Positions 17,213-26,249 of a DNA stretch of 32,306 nucleotides are shown piece by piece. Each line of letters starts with the position of its first letter. The stretch's first letter is position 1. Under the pieces are notes generated by a model, which saw only the letters and a list, made by a program, of their open reading frames with translations, was not told the DNA's origin and did not search any database. Source of the stretch: Rhodospirillaceae bacterium (GTDB lineage Bacteria > Pseudomonadota > Alphaproteobacteria > MPNO01 > UBA2964); the NCBI GenBank assembly GCA_002719885.1, contig PBFH01000044.1, forward strand, positions 7,642-39,947. Direction: 5' to 3'. Position numbers and translations under genes: made by a program.

Positions 17213-17794
17213 ATGGCACGTAATGACCAGCGTCGCGGAAGAGGTCGTGATGCTAACAATGAACAAAATGACCTTGTTGATAAATTAGTTGGTATTAATA
17301 GGGTAGCTAAAGTTGTAAAAGGGGGACGTCGTTTTGGATTCGCCGCTTTAGTGGTCGTAGGAGATGAAAAGGGGCGTGTAGGATTTGGTTCTGGTAAAGC
17401 AAGAGAGGTACCAGAGGCTATTCGTAAGGCAACTGAACGTGCTAAATCTGGAATGATAAGGATTCCACTTCGTGAAGGTCGCACGCTTCACCATGATGTT
17501 CGAGGCGATTTCGGTGCTGGCCATGTTGTTTGCAGGGCAGCGCCAGCCGGTACAGGTATAATAGCCGGAGGTCCGATGCGCGCAGTTTTCGAAACACTAG
17601 GTGTTCAAGATGTTGTTGCCAAGTCCACTGGCTCTCAAAACCCGTATAATATGGTAAAAGCAACATTTCAGGCATTACTTAGACTGCAATCACCTCGCAC
17701 AGTGGCAGCTCGAAGGGGTCGTAAAGTTTCTGATATTCTAGGTCCTCGTTCTGCACCTGCAAAAATAAAATCATCCGCAGTTTCGGAGAAATAG
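17213..17794 (+). CDS. rpsE: 30S ribosomal protein S5
   Basis: Protein of 193 residues: [58 protein letters not shown] is the S5 signature; the C-terminal half has [44 protein letters not shown]5 contributes to decoding accuracy. The extended polar N-terminus ([17 protein letters not shown]) and basic tail are normal for the class. Confidence 0.97.
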   Translation: MARNDQRRGRGRDANNEQNDLVDKLVGINRVAKVVKGGRRFGFAALVVVGDEKGRVGFGSGKAREVPEAIRKATERAKSGMIRIPLREGRTLHHDVRGDFGAGHVVCRAAPAGTGIIAGGPMRAVFETLGVQDVVAKSTGSQNPYNMVKATFQALLRLQSPRTVAARRGRKVSDILGPRSAPAKIKSSAVSEK

Positions 17795-17795
17795 A

Positions 17796-17981
17796 ATGGC
17801 AACAGAAACATTAATAGTTACTCAAATAGGTAGTCCAATTGGCCGACCGGCCGATCAACGTCAAACCTTGGCAGGGTTAGGCTTGAATAAAATCAATCGA
17901 ACCAGAGAACTTGAGAATACACCGGCCATTAGGGGTATGATAAACAAAGTAAGTCATCTTGTACGGGTTGAAGAAAAATAA
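17796..17981 (+). CDS. rpmD: 50S ribosomal protein L30
   Basis: Small protein of 61 residues with the L30 pattern [55 protein letters not shown]. It begins one base after the rpsE stop. L30 is missing in some bacteria, so its presence here is a real call. A 30-base gap leads to rplO. Confidence 0.95.
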   Translation: MATETLIVTQIGSPIGRPADQRQTLAGLGLNKINRTRELENTPAIRGMINKVSHLVRVEEK

Positions 17982-18011
17982 AAAAACAAACAAGTTCAAC
18001 GAGGTAAGAAA

Positions 18012-18536
18012 ATGCAATTAAACCAACTTTCCGACAATAAAGGTGCAAGAAAAACGCATAAACGCGCGGGTCGTGGTGCCTCTTCTGGCTTGGGGAAAAC
18101 CGCCGGCAAAGGACAAAAAGGTCAAAAATCACGCAGTGGTGTTGCATTAGCCGGGTTTGAAGGGGGACAAATGCCGCTATTTCGACGTCTTCCTAAACGT
18201 GGTTTTAACAATATATTTAGGAAAAACTACCGTGAATTAAATTTGGGTAAACTCCAAGCTGCGATTGACCTTAATAAGTTGGATATTACGAAGCTGATTA
18301 CTGCTAACGATTTAATTTCTTCTGGGTTGATAAAGACAGCCCGGGATGGGGTCCGCCTCTTAGGTAAAGGTACCTTAAAATCTAAGATTGATATTGAAGT
18401 TGTTGGTGCTTCAAAAGCAGCAATCTCAGCCGTTGAGCTTGCAGGTGGGTCTGTGAAGCTTCTCCGATTAGAAGATTCGAGTAAAAAAATAGACAATAAA
18501 AACAAAGAAAAGTCATTGGAAGCAAAGAAAGCTTAG
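18012..18536 (+). CDS. rplO: 50S ribosomal protein L15
   Basis: Protein of 174 residues: [42 protein letters not shown] at the start and [19 protein letters not shown] are diagnostic of L15, with [10 protein letters not shown] near the end. It is longer than the common 145-160 residues because of a Lys/Asn/Glu-rich tail ([19 protein letters not shown]). Late-assembly protein of the 50S subunit. Confidence 0.97.
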   Translation: MQLNQLSDNKGARKTHKRAGRGASSGLGKTAGKGQKGQKSRSGVALAGFEGGQMPLFRRLPKRGFNNIFRKNYRELNLGKLQAAIDLNKLDITKLITANDLISSGLIKTARDGVRLLGKGTLKSKIDIEVVGASKAAISAVELAGGSVKLLRLEDSSKKIDNKNKEKSLEAKKA

Positions 18537-18580
18537 GATAACCAAAATAACATAAGTACTATAATTTTTCGGAGAAAGGT

Positions 18581-19924
18581 ATGGCGTCTGCCGCTGAACA
18601 ATTAGCTGCTCATATCAATTTCGGTCAGCTATCAAAAGCTACGGAATTGAAAAAAAGGCTATGGTTTACGCTTGGTGCGTTGATAATTTATCGTCTCGGG
18701 ACGTATATACCTTTGCCGGGTATAGACCCTACGATTTTAAAAGAAATATTCCAACAACAGGCCAGCGGCATATTAGGTATGTTTAACATGTTTGCAGGTG
18801 GAGCTTTTGGTCGTATGACGATCTTTGCTCTTGGAATCATGCCGTACATCTCGGCCGCGATTATTATGCAGCTACTTACAGCTGTTTCCCCTTATTTTAT
18901 AGCTTTGAAGAAAGAGGGAGAACCGGGACGCAAAAAAATTAATCAGTATACGCGATATGGAACAGTGTTCCTCGCTGCTCTTCAAGGTTATGGTATCGGA
19001 ATCGGCCTAGAGAGTATGACCGGTTCTCAGGGCTCTGCGGTAATTGACCCTGGTCTTTTTTTCAGAGCCACGACAGTTATCACATTAGTTGGTGGTACGA
19101 TGTTCTTGATGTGGCTTGGAGAACAAATCACAGCTCGGGGCGTTGGGAACGGTATTTCTTTGATTATTTTTGCCGGTATTGTCGCTGAATTACCATCAGC
19201 GTTGGCAGGAACATTAGAGCTTGGGCGTACGGGAGCGCTACCAGCTGGGTTAATCGTCTTCTTTCTCTTGATGGCGTTGGTTGTAATTGCAGTAATCGTA
19301 TATGTTGAGAGGGCACAGAGACGGGTTGTAGTGCAGTATCCTAAAAGACAGGTAGGTAATAAAATGTTTGGGGGCGATAGTTCGCATTTACCTCTGAAAC
19401 TTAATACAGCTGGCGTTATTCCCCCAATTTTTGCAAGTTCGTTATTATTGTTGCCTATTACATTAGCTGGATTTACGGCGAATGCTGGACCTGATTGGCT
19501 TAATTCGATGGTAGCCTACCTAGGTCGCGGACAACTTGCCTACTTGTTGATATATGCCGCGCTTATCGGGTTTTTTGCTTTTTTCTATACTTCAGTCGTA
19601 TTTAATCCTTCTGAGACTGCTGATAACTTGAAAAATAATGGCGGGTTTTTACCCGGTATACGCCCTGGGAAAAATACTGCGGAGTACCTTGACTTTATAT
19701 TGACCCGTCTGACGGTTTTTGGCGCACTTTATTTAATTGCGATAAGTATATTACCAGAAATTTTAATCTCTAAGTATTCAGTTCCGTTTTATTTTGGTGG
19801 CACGAGTTTGCTAATCGTAGTTACTGTTACGATGGATACAGTTGCCCAAGTTCAATCTCATCTACTAGCACACCAATATGAAGGGTTGATTAAAAAATCG
19901 CGGTTGAGAGGTCGTCGGGGATGA
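18581..19924 (+). CDS. secY: Protein translocase subunit SecY
   Basis: Channel subunit of the Sec translocon, 447 residues, with ten predicted membrane segments. Diagnostic parts: LGTYIPLPGIDP at TM1, the plug region QASGILGMFNMFAGGAFGRMTIFALGIMPYISA, ITARGVGNGISLIIFAGI, VYVERAQRRVVVQYPKR in cytoplasmic loop C4, and the C-terminal SEILISKYS-like LPEILISKYSVPFYFGGTSLLIVVTVTMDTVAQVQSHLLAHQYEGL. Placed after rplO as in most bacteria. Its stop overlaps the adk start by four bases (ATGA). Confidence 0.98.
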   Translation: MASAAEQLAAHINFGQLSKATELKKRLWFTLGALIIYRLGTYIPLPGIDPTILKEIFQQQASGILGMFNMFAGGAFGRMTIFALGIMPYISAAIIMQLLTAVSPYFIALKKEGEPGRKKINQYTRYGTVFLAALQGYGIGIGLESMTGSQGSAVIDPGLFFRATTVITLVGGTMFLMWLGEQITARGVGNGISLIIFAGIVAELPSALAGTLELGRTGALPAGLIVFFLLMALVVIAVIVYVERAQRRVVVQYPKRQVGNKMFGGDSSHLPLKLNTAGVIPPIFASSLLLLPITLAGFTANAGPDWLNSMVAYLGRGQLAYLLIYAALIGFFAFFYTSVVFNPSETADNLKNNGGFLPGIRPGKNTAEYLDFILTRLTVFGALYLIAISILPEILISKYSVPFYFGGTSLLIVVTVTMDTVAQVQSHLLAHQYEGLIKKSRLRGRRG

Positions 19925-20571
19925 ATATTATTCTTCTCGGTCCCCCTGGTGCTGGAAAAGGTACTCAGGCCAAGGAGCTTGAAAAAAAACATGGCCTTCT
20001 GCAGCTCTCTACTGGGGACATGCTGCGTGAGGCAATAATATCAGGCAGTAAACTTGGAGAGGAAGTAAAAACAATTATGGAGTCTGGTGCTTTGGTACCG
20101 GATGATATAATGATCAGAATGATTTCAAATCGTATAGAACAACCTGATAGTAAGAATGGGTTTATTCTTGATGGCTTTCCGCGCACTACCGCTCAGGCGC
20201 GAGAATTAGATGTTATGTTGGAACGAAAAGGTATGAAAATTGATTTTGTAATTGAATTGGCTGTTCAATACGATGTACTTACTCAACGTATCTCTGGCCG
20301 TTATAATTGCACTAACTGCGGTGCCGGGTACCACGATGAATTCCAAAAACCATTTAAGGAAGGGATCTGTGATCAATGCGCAGGTGACCAGTTTTCGCGC
20401 CGTTCTGATGATAAACCAGAAACGGTGAAGGCACGGCTCTCTGCCTATGAGGAGCAAACAGCGCCATTACTTCCTTATTACCGAAAAATGAATAGTTTAA
20501 GTAGTGTTAATGCTATGGCGGAGATTTCAGAGGTAACTTTAGAAATAGAGAGTGTAATTTGTGTGCCATGA
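19921..20571 (+). CDS. adk: Adenylate kinase with zinc-type LID
   Basis: Converts ATP plus AMP to two ADP; 216 residues, long form. P-loop GPPGAGKGT (7-15), AMP-site TGDMLR (31-36), DGFPRT (84-89) and the LID. The LID carries Cys130-x2-Cys133 and Cys150-x2-Cys153, the four-Cys set that binds structural zinc in Gram-positive and some proteobacterial enzymes; E. coli Adk instead has a hydrogen-bonded LID. Coupled to secY by an ATGA overlap. A strong promoter for the next genes starts four bases after its stop. Confidence 0.97.
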   Translation: MNIILLGPPGAGKGTQAKELEKKHGLLQLSTGDMLREAIISGSKLGEEVKTIMESGALVPDDIMIRMISNRIEQPDSKNGFILDGFPRTTAQARELDVMLERKGMKIDFVIELAVQYDVLTQRISGRYNCTNCGAGYHDEFQKPFKEGICDQCAGDQFSRRSDDKPETVKARLSAYEEQTAPLLPYYRKMNSLSSVNAMAEISEVTLEIESVICVP

Positions 20572-20574
20572 TTG

Positions 20575-20602
20575 TTGACTTGCAAATGAGAGTTCATATA
20601 AT
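20575..20602 (+). promoter_or_regulatory. Near-consensus sigma70 promoter for rpsM-rpsK-rpoA-rplQ
   Basis: TTGACT (20575-20580, five of six consensus bases) and a perfect TATAAT (20597-20602) are 16 bases apart. They fall in the only sizeable gap of the ribosomal cluster (103 bases between adk and rpsM), on the right strand, leaving a leader of about 65 bases before rpsM. This gives the alpha operon its own transcription start. Read directly from the sequence; activity is inferred. Confidence 0.8.
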
Positions 20603-20674
20603 CCAGCACCTTCGCGCTTGGAAAATAGTTAGTGAATATCAAGGCGTTAATTAGTAAAACAAGGAGACCGCTAA

Positions 20675-21037
20675 ATGGCGCGGATATCAGGCGTAAATCT
20701 TCCAAATAAACCAACGGGTGTTGCTCTTACCTACATTCATGGTATCGGCAGAACTGCCGCTTCGGAAATTTGTACCGCCGTTGGTGTAGATGCTACGGTG
20801 CGTATGAATGAACTAAGCGACGATGAGGTAGGTCGTATTAGAGAAATTATCGATCGTGATCATCGGGTCGAGGGCGAGCTCAGACGTGATATTGCTATGA
20901 ATATCAAACGTTTGATGGACTTAGGTTGTTACCGTGGATTGCGTCATCGGCGTGGAATGCCGTTGCGCGGACAACGCACACATACAAATGCTCGAACTCG
21001 TAAGGGACGTGCCCGTCCGATCGCTGGTAAAAATTAA
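20675..21037 (+). CDS. rpsM: 30S ribosomal protein S13
   Basis: Protein of 120 residues: [32 protein letters not shown] at the start, then [42 protein letters not shown]13 contacts P-site tRNA with its basic tail and forms bridges with L5. AAGGAG lies upstream of the ATG. First gene after the internal promoter. Confidence 0.98.
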   Translation: MARISGVNLPNKPTGVALTYIHGIGRTAASEICTAVGVDATVRMNELSDDEVGRIREIIDRDHRVEGELRRDIAMNIKRLMDLGCYRGLRHRRGMPLRGQRTHTNARTRKGRARPIAGKN

Positions 21038-21055
21038 GGTACGATAGGAAAAGAA

Positions 21056-21448
21056 ATGGCTAAGGCTCCCACTTCCCGAGTTCGTAAACGCGAACGTAAA
21101 AATATCACATCGGGTACGGCCCATGTGAATGCAACGTTTAATAATACAATGATTACTATTGCAGATGCACAAGGTAATACCATCGCATGGTCTTCTGCCG
21201 GGCAGGCTGGTTTTAAGGGGTCACGAAAATCTACACCCTACGCTGCTCAAATTGCGGCAGAGGATGCGGGTCGTAAAGCCATGGAGCATGGTATGAAAAC
21301 CCTAGAGGTAGAGGTTAAGGGTCCAGGCTCTGGCCGAGAATCTGCACTTAGAGCCCTACAAACGGTAGGGTTTTCAATTACCACTATTAAAGATGTTACA
21401 CCGATCCCACATAATGGTTGTCGGCCGAGGAAACGTCGACGGGTTTAA
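21056..21448 (+). CDS. rpsK: 30S ribosomal protein S11
   Basis: Protein of 130 residues: [50 protein letters not shown], then [16 protein letters not shown] and [19 protein letters not shown]11 forms part of the platform around the E-site mRNA. Followed by a 96-base leader before rpoA with two small hairpins; rpsD, which lies here in E. coli, is absent. Confidence 0.98.
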   Translation: MAKAPTSRVRKRERKNITSGTAHVNATFNNTMITIADAQGNTIAWSSAGQAGFKGSRKSTPYAAQIAAEDAGRKAMEHGMKTLEVEVKGPGSGRESALRALQTVGFSITTIKDVTPIPHNGCRPRKRRRV

Positions 21449-21467
21449 TTTTAATATATCAAGCTGA

Positions 21468-21522
21468 TTAGCGGTGATTATCGCTAAGACGGATTTAATT
21501 TTTTTAGGGGGCTTTAGCCCTC
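21468..21522 (+). other. Two small stem-loops in the rpsK-rpoA spacer
   Basis: First stem-loop: TTAGCG (21468-21473) pairs with CGCTAA (21482-21487) around an eight-base loop, perfect. Second: GGGGGC (21507-21512) pairs with GCCCTC (21517-21522) around TTTA, six pairs with one G-T. A run of seven T lies between them (within 21499-21505), too far from the first stem for a canonical terminator. They occupy most of the rpoA leader and could tune rpoA expression relative to rpsM/rpsK; function is inference. Confidence 0.4.
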
Positions 21523-21544
21523 AAATGAGAATGAGGTTGCACTC

Positions 21545-22561
21545 GTGATTCAAAAAAATTGGCAAGAACTTATAAAACCGAACAAATTAGAAGTAACTCC
21601 GGGATTTGATGAATCTCGTATGGGAACAATTGTGGTCGAACCATTAGAACGCGGATTTGGCCTTACCTTGGGAAATGCGCTACGCAGGGTCTTGTTGTCT
21701 TCGCTGCAGGGAGCAGCCGTTACCGCGGTACAAATTGATGGTGTTTTACATGAATTCTCTTCAATCCCTGGTGTTCGAGAAGATGTTACAGATATTGTTT
21801 TAAACCTAAAATCATTATCTTTGCGGTACCAGGGTGATGAGGCACGCCGCATATCTTTGACAGCTGAAGGTCCTGCAGAGGTAACAGCGGGGATGATAGA
21901 AGCATCCCATGACGTAGAGATAGTAAATCCAGATTTAGTCATTTGTACTTTAGACGATGGCGCTAAAATAAATATGGAAATGACAATCACGACGGGTATG
22001 GGTTATTTACCAGCCGTTCAAACTAGGGCCGAGGACCAACCGATCGGTCTTGTGCCTATTGACGCTATTTATAGCCCTGTGCGTAGGGTTTCTTTTCAGG
22101 TTAATAATACACGCGTTGGACAAGTTACCGATTATGATAAGCTTACGATTGACATTGAAACAGATGGTACTTTAGTTCCGGATGACGCAGTGGCATTAGC
22201 GGCCCGGATTTTACAAGATCAGCTGCGTCCATTTGTTAATTTTGAGGAGCCGGAGCCTCCAGAAGACACTACCATACCTGAAGAGCCCAAATTTAATCGC
22301 AATCTTTTAAGGAAGGTTGATGAGCTCGAATTATCTGTCAGGTCAGCAAACTGTTTAAAGAATGATAACATCATTTACATTGGCGATTTGGTTCAAAAGT
22401 CTGAGCAGGAAATGCTGCGAACTCCAAACTTTGGACGAAAGTCTCTAAATGAGATTAAGGAGGTATTGTCTCAGATGGGACTCCACCTTGGAATGGAAAT
22501 ATTGGAATGGCCGCCTGAAAATATTGAGGAAATGGCCAAAAGACTAGAGGAACCATATTGA
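21545..22561 (+). CDS. rpoA: RNA polymerase alpha subunit
   Basis: Protein of 338 residues. N-terminal dimerisation domain: [19 protein letters not shown], then [45 protein letters not shown]. After an acidic linker ([16 protein letters not shown]) comes the C-terminal domain: [51 protein letters not shown], which contacts UP elements and activators. Start codon is GTG at 21545; no closer ATG fits the family start. Confidence 0.98.
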   Translation: MIQKNWQELIKPNKLEVTPGFDESRMGTIVVEPLERGFGLTLGNALRRVLLSSLQGAAVTAVQIDGVLHEFSSIPGVREDVTDIVLNLKSLSLRYQGDEARRISLTAEGPAEVTAGMIEASHDVEIVNPDLVICTLDDGAKINMEMTITTGMGYLPAVQTRAEDQPIGLVPIDAIYSPVRRVSFQVNNTRVGQVTDYDKLTIDIETDGTLVPDDAVALAARILQDQLRPFVNFEEPEPPEDTTIPEEPKFNRNLLRKVDELELSVRSANCLKNDNIIYIGDLVQKSEQEMLRTPNFGRKSLNEIKEVLSQMGLHLGMEILEWPPENIEEMAKRLEEPY

Positions 22562-22577
22562 TTTCGGAGCTAAGAAC

Positions 22578-23009
22578 ATGCGTCATAGAATGAGTGGACG
22601 AAAACTTAATCGGACAAGTTCACACCGAAAGGCTTTGTTTCGTAACATGTCAGTTGCGTTGCTGAAGCATGAGCAAATTAAAACAACTTTACCAAAGGCT
22701 AAAGAGCTGCGCGGGGTAGTTGATCGATTGATCACCCTTGGAAAAAGGGGATCACTCCATGCCCGGCGCCAAGCATTGACTCGTTTGAACCATGATAATG
22801 TTATAGTAGAAAAATTATTCACCGTGTTGTCTGAGAGATACGCGACAAGGGACGGCGGCTATACAAGGGTTCTGAAAGCAGGGTTTCGTTATGGAGATAA
22901 TTCCCCGATGGCAATTATTGAACTAATAGAGCGTGATGAAGATGCTAAGGGACAAGACTCCGGTCCACCACAAAATGTTTCCGAGGAAGAGGAATCCAAA
23001 GCCGCCTAA
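22578..23009 (+). CDS. rplQ: 50S ribosomal protein L17
   Basis: Protein of 143 residues: [58 protein letters not shown] is the L17 signature; [23 protein letters not shown] closes the core. An acidic, disordered-looking tail of about 25 residues ([10 protein letters not shown] to EEEESKAA) follows, as in many alphaproteobacterial L17 proteins. Last gene of the superoperon; a terminator follows 33 bases later. Confidence 0.97.
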   Translation: MRHRMSGRKLNRTSSHRKALFRNMSVALLKHEQIKTTLPKAKELRGVVDRLITLGKRGSLHARRQALTRLNHDNVIVEKLFTVLSERYATRDGGYTRVLKAGFRYGDNSPMAIIELIERDEDAKGQDSGPPQNVSEEEESKAA

Positions 23010-23042
23010 CAACGCTACGGCCTCCTGCAAATCGGTTTTTCG

Positions 23043-23067
23043 GGACAGCCTTAGGCTGTCCTTTTTT
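23043..23067 (+). terminator. Intrinsic terminator of the ribosomal superoperon
   Basis: GGACAGCC (23043-23050) and GGCTGTCC (23054-23061) form a perfect eight-pair stem around TTA, followed directly by six T (23062-23067). It lies 33 bases after the rplQ stop and before the protease gene, a textbook rho-independent terminator. Confidence 0.93.
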
Positions 23068-23116
23068 GTCTGATGAAGAATAGTGAAAATTTGCTATAAC
23101 TATTTTAGATTTGAAA

Positions 23117-24559
23117 ATGTTTATATCTTTGAAGAAATTTAAAAAAGTAATATTAGGTTTCTCTTTGTGTATTTTTTTTGCGCTTAATTCTATTTTATTA
23201 TCGGCTGCTAATTCTTCTCAAAAGATGGTTCCACTATTAAAAACCGAATTAATTCCATCATATGCACCATTGGTCAAAAAAGCCTCACCTGCTGTAGTTA
23301 ATATTTATACAAAAAGGGTAATTAGAAGTAATCGTTCTCCATTTTTTAATGATCCGTTTTTCAAACAATTTTTTGGTGATAATGTTTTTCAATTCGGAGT
23401 TCCCAGAAAGCGTGTTGAGAGGTCCCTTGGCTCCGGTGTCATCGTGCGCTCTGATGGGATTGTTGTCACTAATAGTCATGTAATAAAAGATGCTGATGAA
23501 ATTACCGTTATTCTATCTAATCGAAATGAGTTAGCAGCTAAGGTAATACTCGCAGATGATAAAACGGATCTGGCGGTTTTAAAAATTCAAACGGACGATG
23601 AAGGGCTTCCATTTTTAAAATTAAGAGATTCGGATGACCTGGAGGTCGGTGATATAGTCTTTGCTATTGGAAACCCATTTGGGGTTGGGCAAACAGTTAC
23701 GAATGGTATTGTATCCGCCCTTGCACGGGCTGCTGTTGGTATATCAGATTTTAGTTTCTTTATTCAAACCGATGCCGCTATTAATCCGGGAAATTCAGGG
23801 GGGGCTCTGATAACCATGGATGGGAAGTTAGTGGGGGTGAATACGGCCATATATAGTCGTAGCGGTGGGTCACAAGGTATAGGTTTTGCGATTCCCTCGA
23901 ATATGGTAGCTCGCATAATTGATAATGCGTTAAATGGTGCAAAAGTTGTCAGGCCCTGGCTTGGGGCAACCGGACAAAATTTAACTCCTGATTTGATGAA
24001 ATCTTTGAATTTGAAAAATCCGTGGGGTGTTTTGGTAAATAAAATTTATGATAATGGACCAGCAGCACGAGCAGGAATTAAGGCGGGCGATGTCATTATT
24101 GGTATAAATAAATTCGACATTGCAGATTTGAATGAGCTTAAATTTAGGATTGCTACTCTAAAAGTGAATAAGAGAGCAATAATTCTCTTGTTTCGAAACG
24201 GTAAAAAAGAAAAAGTAATTTTTCCTCTTGAAGCGGCCCCTGAAAAACCATCTCGTGAAGTCACAAAGCTTATCGGTCGTCACCCTTTATCAGGCGCTAT
24301 TGTGGCAAATATGTCACCAGCGTTAGCAGAGGAACTCTCTCTTGACCCAATGGAAAGCGGCATATTCGTAATGAGTACAACCTCAAATAGTGCCGCTAGG
24401 CGCATCGGACTTCTCAAAGGAGATTGGATTTTAGGTATAAACGGAAAAAAAGTATTTACAGTCCGCAGCCTCATTTCGTCTCTTAATAAAAATGCACCGA
24501 AATGGAGTTTGACCCTGAGACGGAACGGTAAGGTCTTTACAGCAGTCATTGGAGGATGA
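23117..24559 (+). CDS. Periplasmic HtrA/Deg-type serine protease (Do-like) with two PDZ domains
   Basis: Protein of 480 residues. A basic start and hydrophobic stretch (residues 1-31, ending SILLSAANS) form a signal peptide, so it acts in the periplasm. The trypsin-like domain has the catalytic triad His121 (TNSHVI), Asp151 (TDLAVLK) and Ser227 (NPGNSGGA). PDZ1 (about 270-365, NLTPDLMKSLNL...GPAARAGIKAGDVIIGIN) and PDZ2 (about 385-475) follow, as in DegP/DegQ. Role by family: clearing or holding misfolded envelope proteins. TTG at 23111 is a possible start, but ATG at 23117 is preferred; no strong ribosome-binding site is seen for either. It follows the superoperon terminator and its stop overlaps the rarA ribosome-binding region. 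Confidence 0.92.
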   Translation: MFISLKKFKKVILGFSLCIFFALNSILLSAANSSQKMVPLLKTELIPSYAPLVKKASPAVVNIYTKRVIRSNRSPFFNDPFFKQFFGDNVFQFGVPRKRVERSLGSGVIVRSDGIVVTNSHVIKDADEITVILSNRNELAAKVILADDKTDLAVLKIQTDDEGLPFLKLRDSDDLEVGDIVFAIGNPFGVGQTVTNGIVSALARAAVGISDFSFFIQTDAAINPGNSGGALITMDGKLVGVNTAIYSRSGGSQGIGFAIPSNMVARIIDNALNGAKVVRPWLGATGQNLTPDLMKSLNLKNPWGVLVNKIYDNGPAARAGIKAGDVIIGINKFDIADLNELKFRIATLKVNKRAIILLFRNGKKEKVIFPLEAAPEKPSREVTKLIGRHPLSGAIVANMSPALAEELSLDPMESGIFVMSTTSNSAARRIGLLKGDWILGINGKKVFTVRSLISSLNKNAPKWSLTLRRNGKVFTAVIGG

Positions 24560-24560
24560 A

Positions 24561-25862
24561 ATGACTTCTGAGCAGAGTCTTTTCGGCAATCAACAAGCCC
24601 GTCCTTTAGCAGATAGAATTAGACCAAGTTCTTTAATAGAGGTAGTGGGACAAGATCATTTACTTGAAGATAATGGCCAGATAGGACGGTTGTTGAAAGC
24701 CAAGAAATTAACCTCAATGATTTTATGGGGCCCACCGGGGTCGGGAAAAACGACTATCGCAAGATTATTAGAAAAAACAGCTGATCATACCTTTATAGAA
24801 ATATCAGCAATCCTTTCGGGAGTAACTGAGCTAAGAAAGGTATTTGAAAGGGCTAGCTTAGATAGAGACACGGGAATAAAAACAATCCTTTTTGTTGATG
24901 AAATTCACCGTTTCAATCGGGCTCAGCAAGATAGTTTTCTGCCTTATATCGAGGATGGAACAATCATTCTGGTAGGGGCAACTACTGAAAATCCATCTTT
25001 TGAATTAATACCGCCATTGCTTTCAAGGACCCAAGTGATTGTTTTACGTAGACTAAATCACGAAGCGTTAGAAAAAATTTTAATTAGAGCAGAGCGTGAA
25101 TTTGATAGAAAATTACCCATAACGGAAGATGCAAAAATTAATCTCCTAAATATGGTAGACGGGGACGGAAGATATCTTTTGAACCTTGTCGAAACTATTT
25201 TCATGGTTCCTGAGAACAAGCTAATTGATAGAACAAGATTGGTTGAGATTGTACAAAAACGCATGCCGTTATACGACCGAATGCAAGACCAACACTATAA
25301 CCTTATTAGTGCTTTGCATAAGTCACTACGTAGCTCCGACGTTGATGCTGCCTTGTACTGGTTGGCCAGAATGCTAGCTGGCGGTGAAGATCCAAAATAT
25401 TTATTACGTCGACTTGTTCGCTTTGCTTCTGAAGATGTCGGGTTGGCAGACCCTAATGCCATTTTACAGGCTATAGCAGGGTGGGAGAGCTATACACGCC
25501 TCGGATCGCCAGAAGGCGAATTAGCAATTGCTCAAGTTGTTATATATCTTGCAAGCGCACCTAAATCAAATGCGGTTTATATTGGCTTTGATTCTGCAAC
25601 AAAAGCTGCAAAACGAACTGGTTCACGAATGCCCCCCAAATGGATTCTGAATCCATCAACTAGTTTGTTAAAAAAACTTGGTTATGGTGAAGGGTATCAA
25701 TATGACCACGATAATCCTGAAGGATTCGCTGGGCAGAATTGCTTTCCCGAAAATATGAAACGGGAAAAGTATTATAAACCAGTTGGCCGCGGTTTTGAAT
25801 ATGAGGTAAAAAAAAGATTAGCCCAATGGGAAAAAATTCGTGCTAATAAAACAGATGGGTAA
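24561..25862 (+). CDS. rarA: Replication-associated recombination protein A (RarA/MgsA AAA+ ATPase)
   Basis: AAA+ ATPase of 433 residues acting at stalled replication forks. Walker A GPPGSGKT at 57-64, Walker B LFVDEIHRFN near 110-119, and the family block RPSSLIEVVGQDHLL at the start. The C-terminal MgsA/tetramerisation region is seen in SALHKSLRSSDVDAALYWLARMLAGGEDPKYLLRRLVRFASEDVGLADPNA, and the closing Y-D-N-P-E-G region before CFPENM is typical. GGAGGA just upstream supports ATG at 24561; this Shine-Dalgarno lies inside the protease gene, so the two are coupled. Confidence 0.95.
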   Translation: MTSEQSLFGNQQARPLADRIRPSSLIEVVGQDHLLEDNGQIGRLLKAKKLTSMILWGPPGSGKTTIARLLEKTADHTFIEISAILSGVTELRKVFERASLDRDTGIKTILFVDEIHRFNRAQQDSFLPYIEDGTIILVGATTENPSFELIPPLLSRTQVIVLRRLNHEALEKILIRAEREFDRKLPITEDAKINLLNMVDGDGRYLLNLVETIFMVPENKLIDRTRLVEIVQKRMPLYDRMQDQHYNLISALHKSLRSSDVDAALYWLARMLAGGEDPKYLLRRLVRFASEDVGLADPNAILQAIAGWESYTRLGSPEGELAIAQVVIYLASAPKSNAVYIGFDSATKAAKRTGSRMPPKWILNPSTSLLKKLGYGEGYQYDHDNPEGFAGQNCFPENMKREKYYKPVGRGFEYEVKKRLAQWEKIRANKTDG

Positions 25863-25871
25863 AATAAAAAT

Positions 25872-26249
25872 ATGTATATGATACTTGCTATCGGGATTGG
25901 TGGAGCCTTGGGTGCTCTCTTGCGATATTTTATAACAAGTATGATATTTAACCAGTTTGGAAATCAATTTCCTTGGGGAACGTTAACTGTCAATCTTCTT
26001 GGCTGTGCACTACTTGGTTTTTTGATAACGATAGTTTCCAATAGCTGGTCATATTCAGAAGAATTTCGTTCATTTTTTAATATTGGATTGATTGGGGCAC
26101 TCACGACTTTCTCGGCTCTTTCTATCGAAGTGGTTCTCATGATTGAAAGAGGTAATTGGTTGATGGCGATCAGTTATGTTGTGTTGTCAGTTATTTGTTG
26201 TGTTGGGGTCACGATGGTTTCTATGTTTGTAACAAAGAACATTATCTGA
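25872..26249 (+). CDS. crcB: Fluoride channel CrcB/Fluc
   Basis: Small membrane protein of 125 residues with four hydrophobic segments. Family marks: GIGGALGALLRYFI at the start, WGTLTVNLLGCALLGF in TM2, and GLIGALTTFSALSIE in TM3 (the Phe-box/TTFS region). It works as a dual-topology dimer that exports fluoride. The gap after rarA is only nine bases, so no fluoride riboswitch precedes it. Its TGA shares one base with the ATG of the next gene. Confidence 0.94.
   Translation: MYMILAIGIGGALGALLRYFITSMIFNQFGNQFPWGTLTVNLLGCALLGFLITIVSNSWSYSEEFRSFFNIGLIGALTTFSALSIEVVLMIERGNWLMAISYVVLSVICCVGVTMVSMFVTKNII

Noticed and set aside
25863-25871. Fluoride riboswitch in front of crcB
   Set aside because: Only nine bases separate rarA and crcB, and no crcB-motif RNA can fit there.
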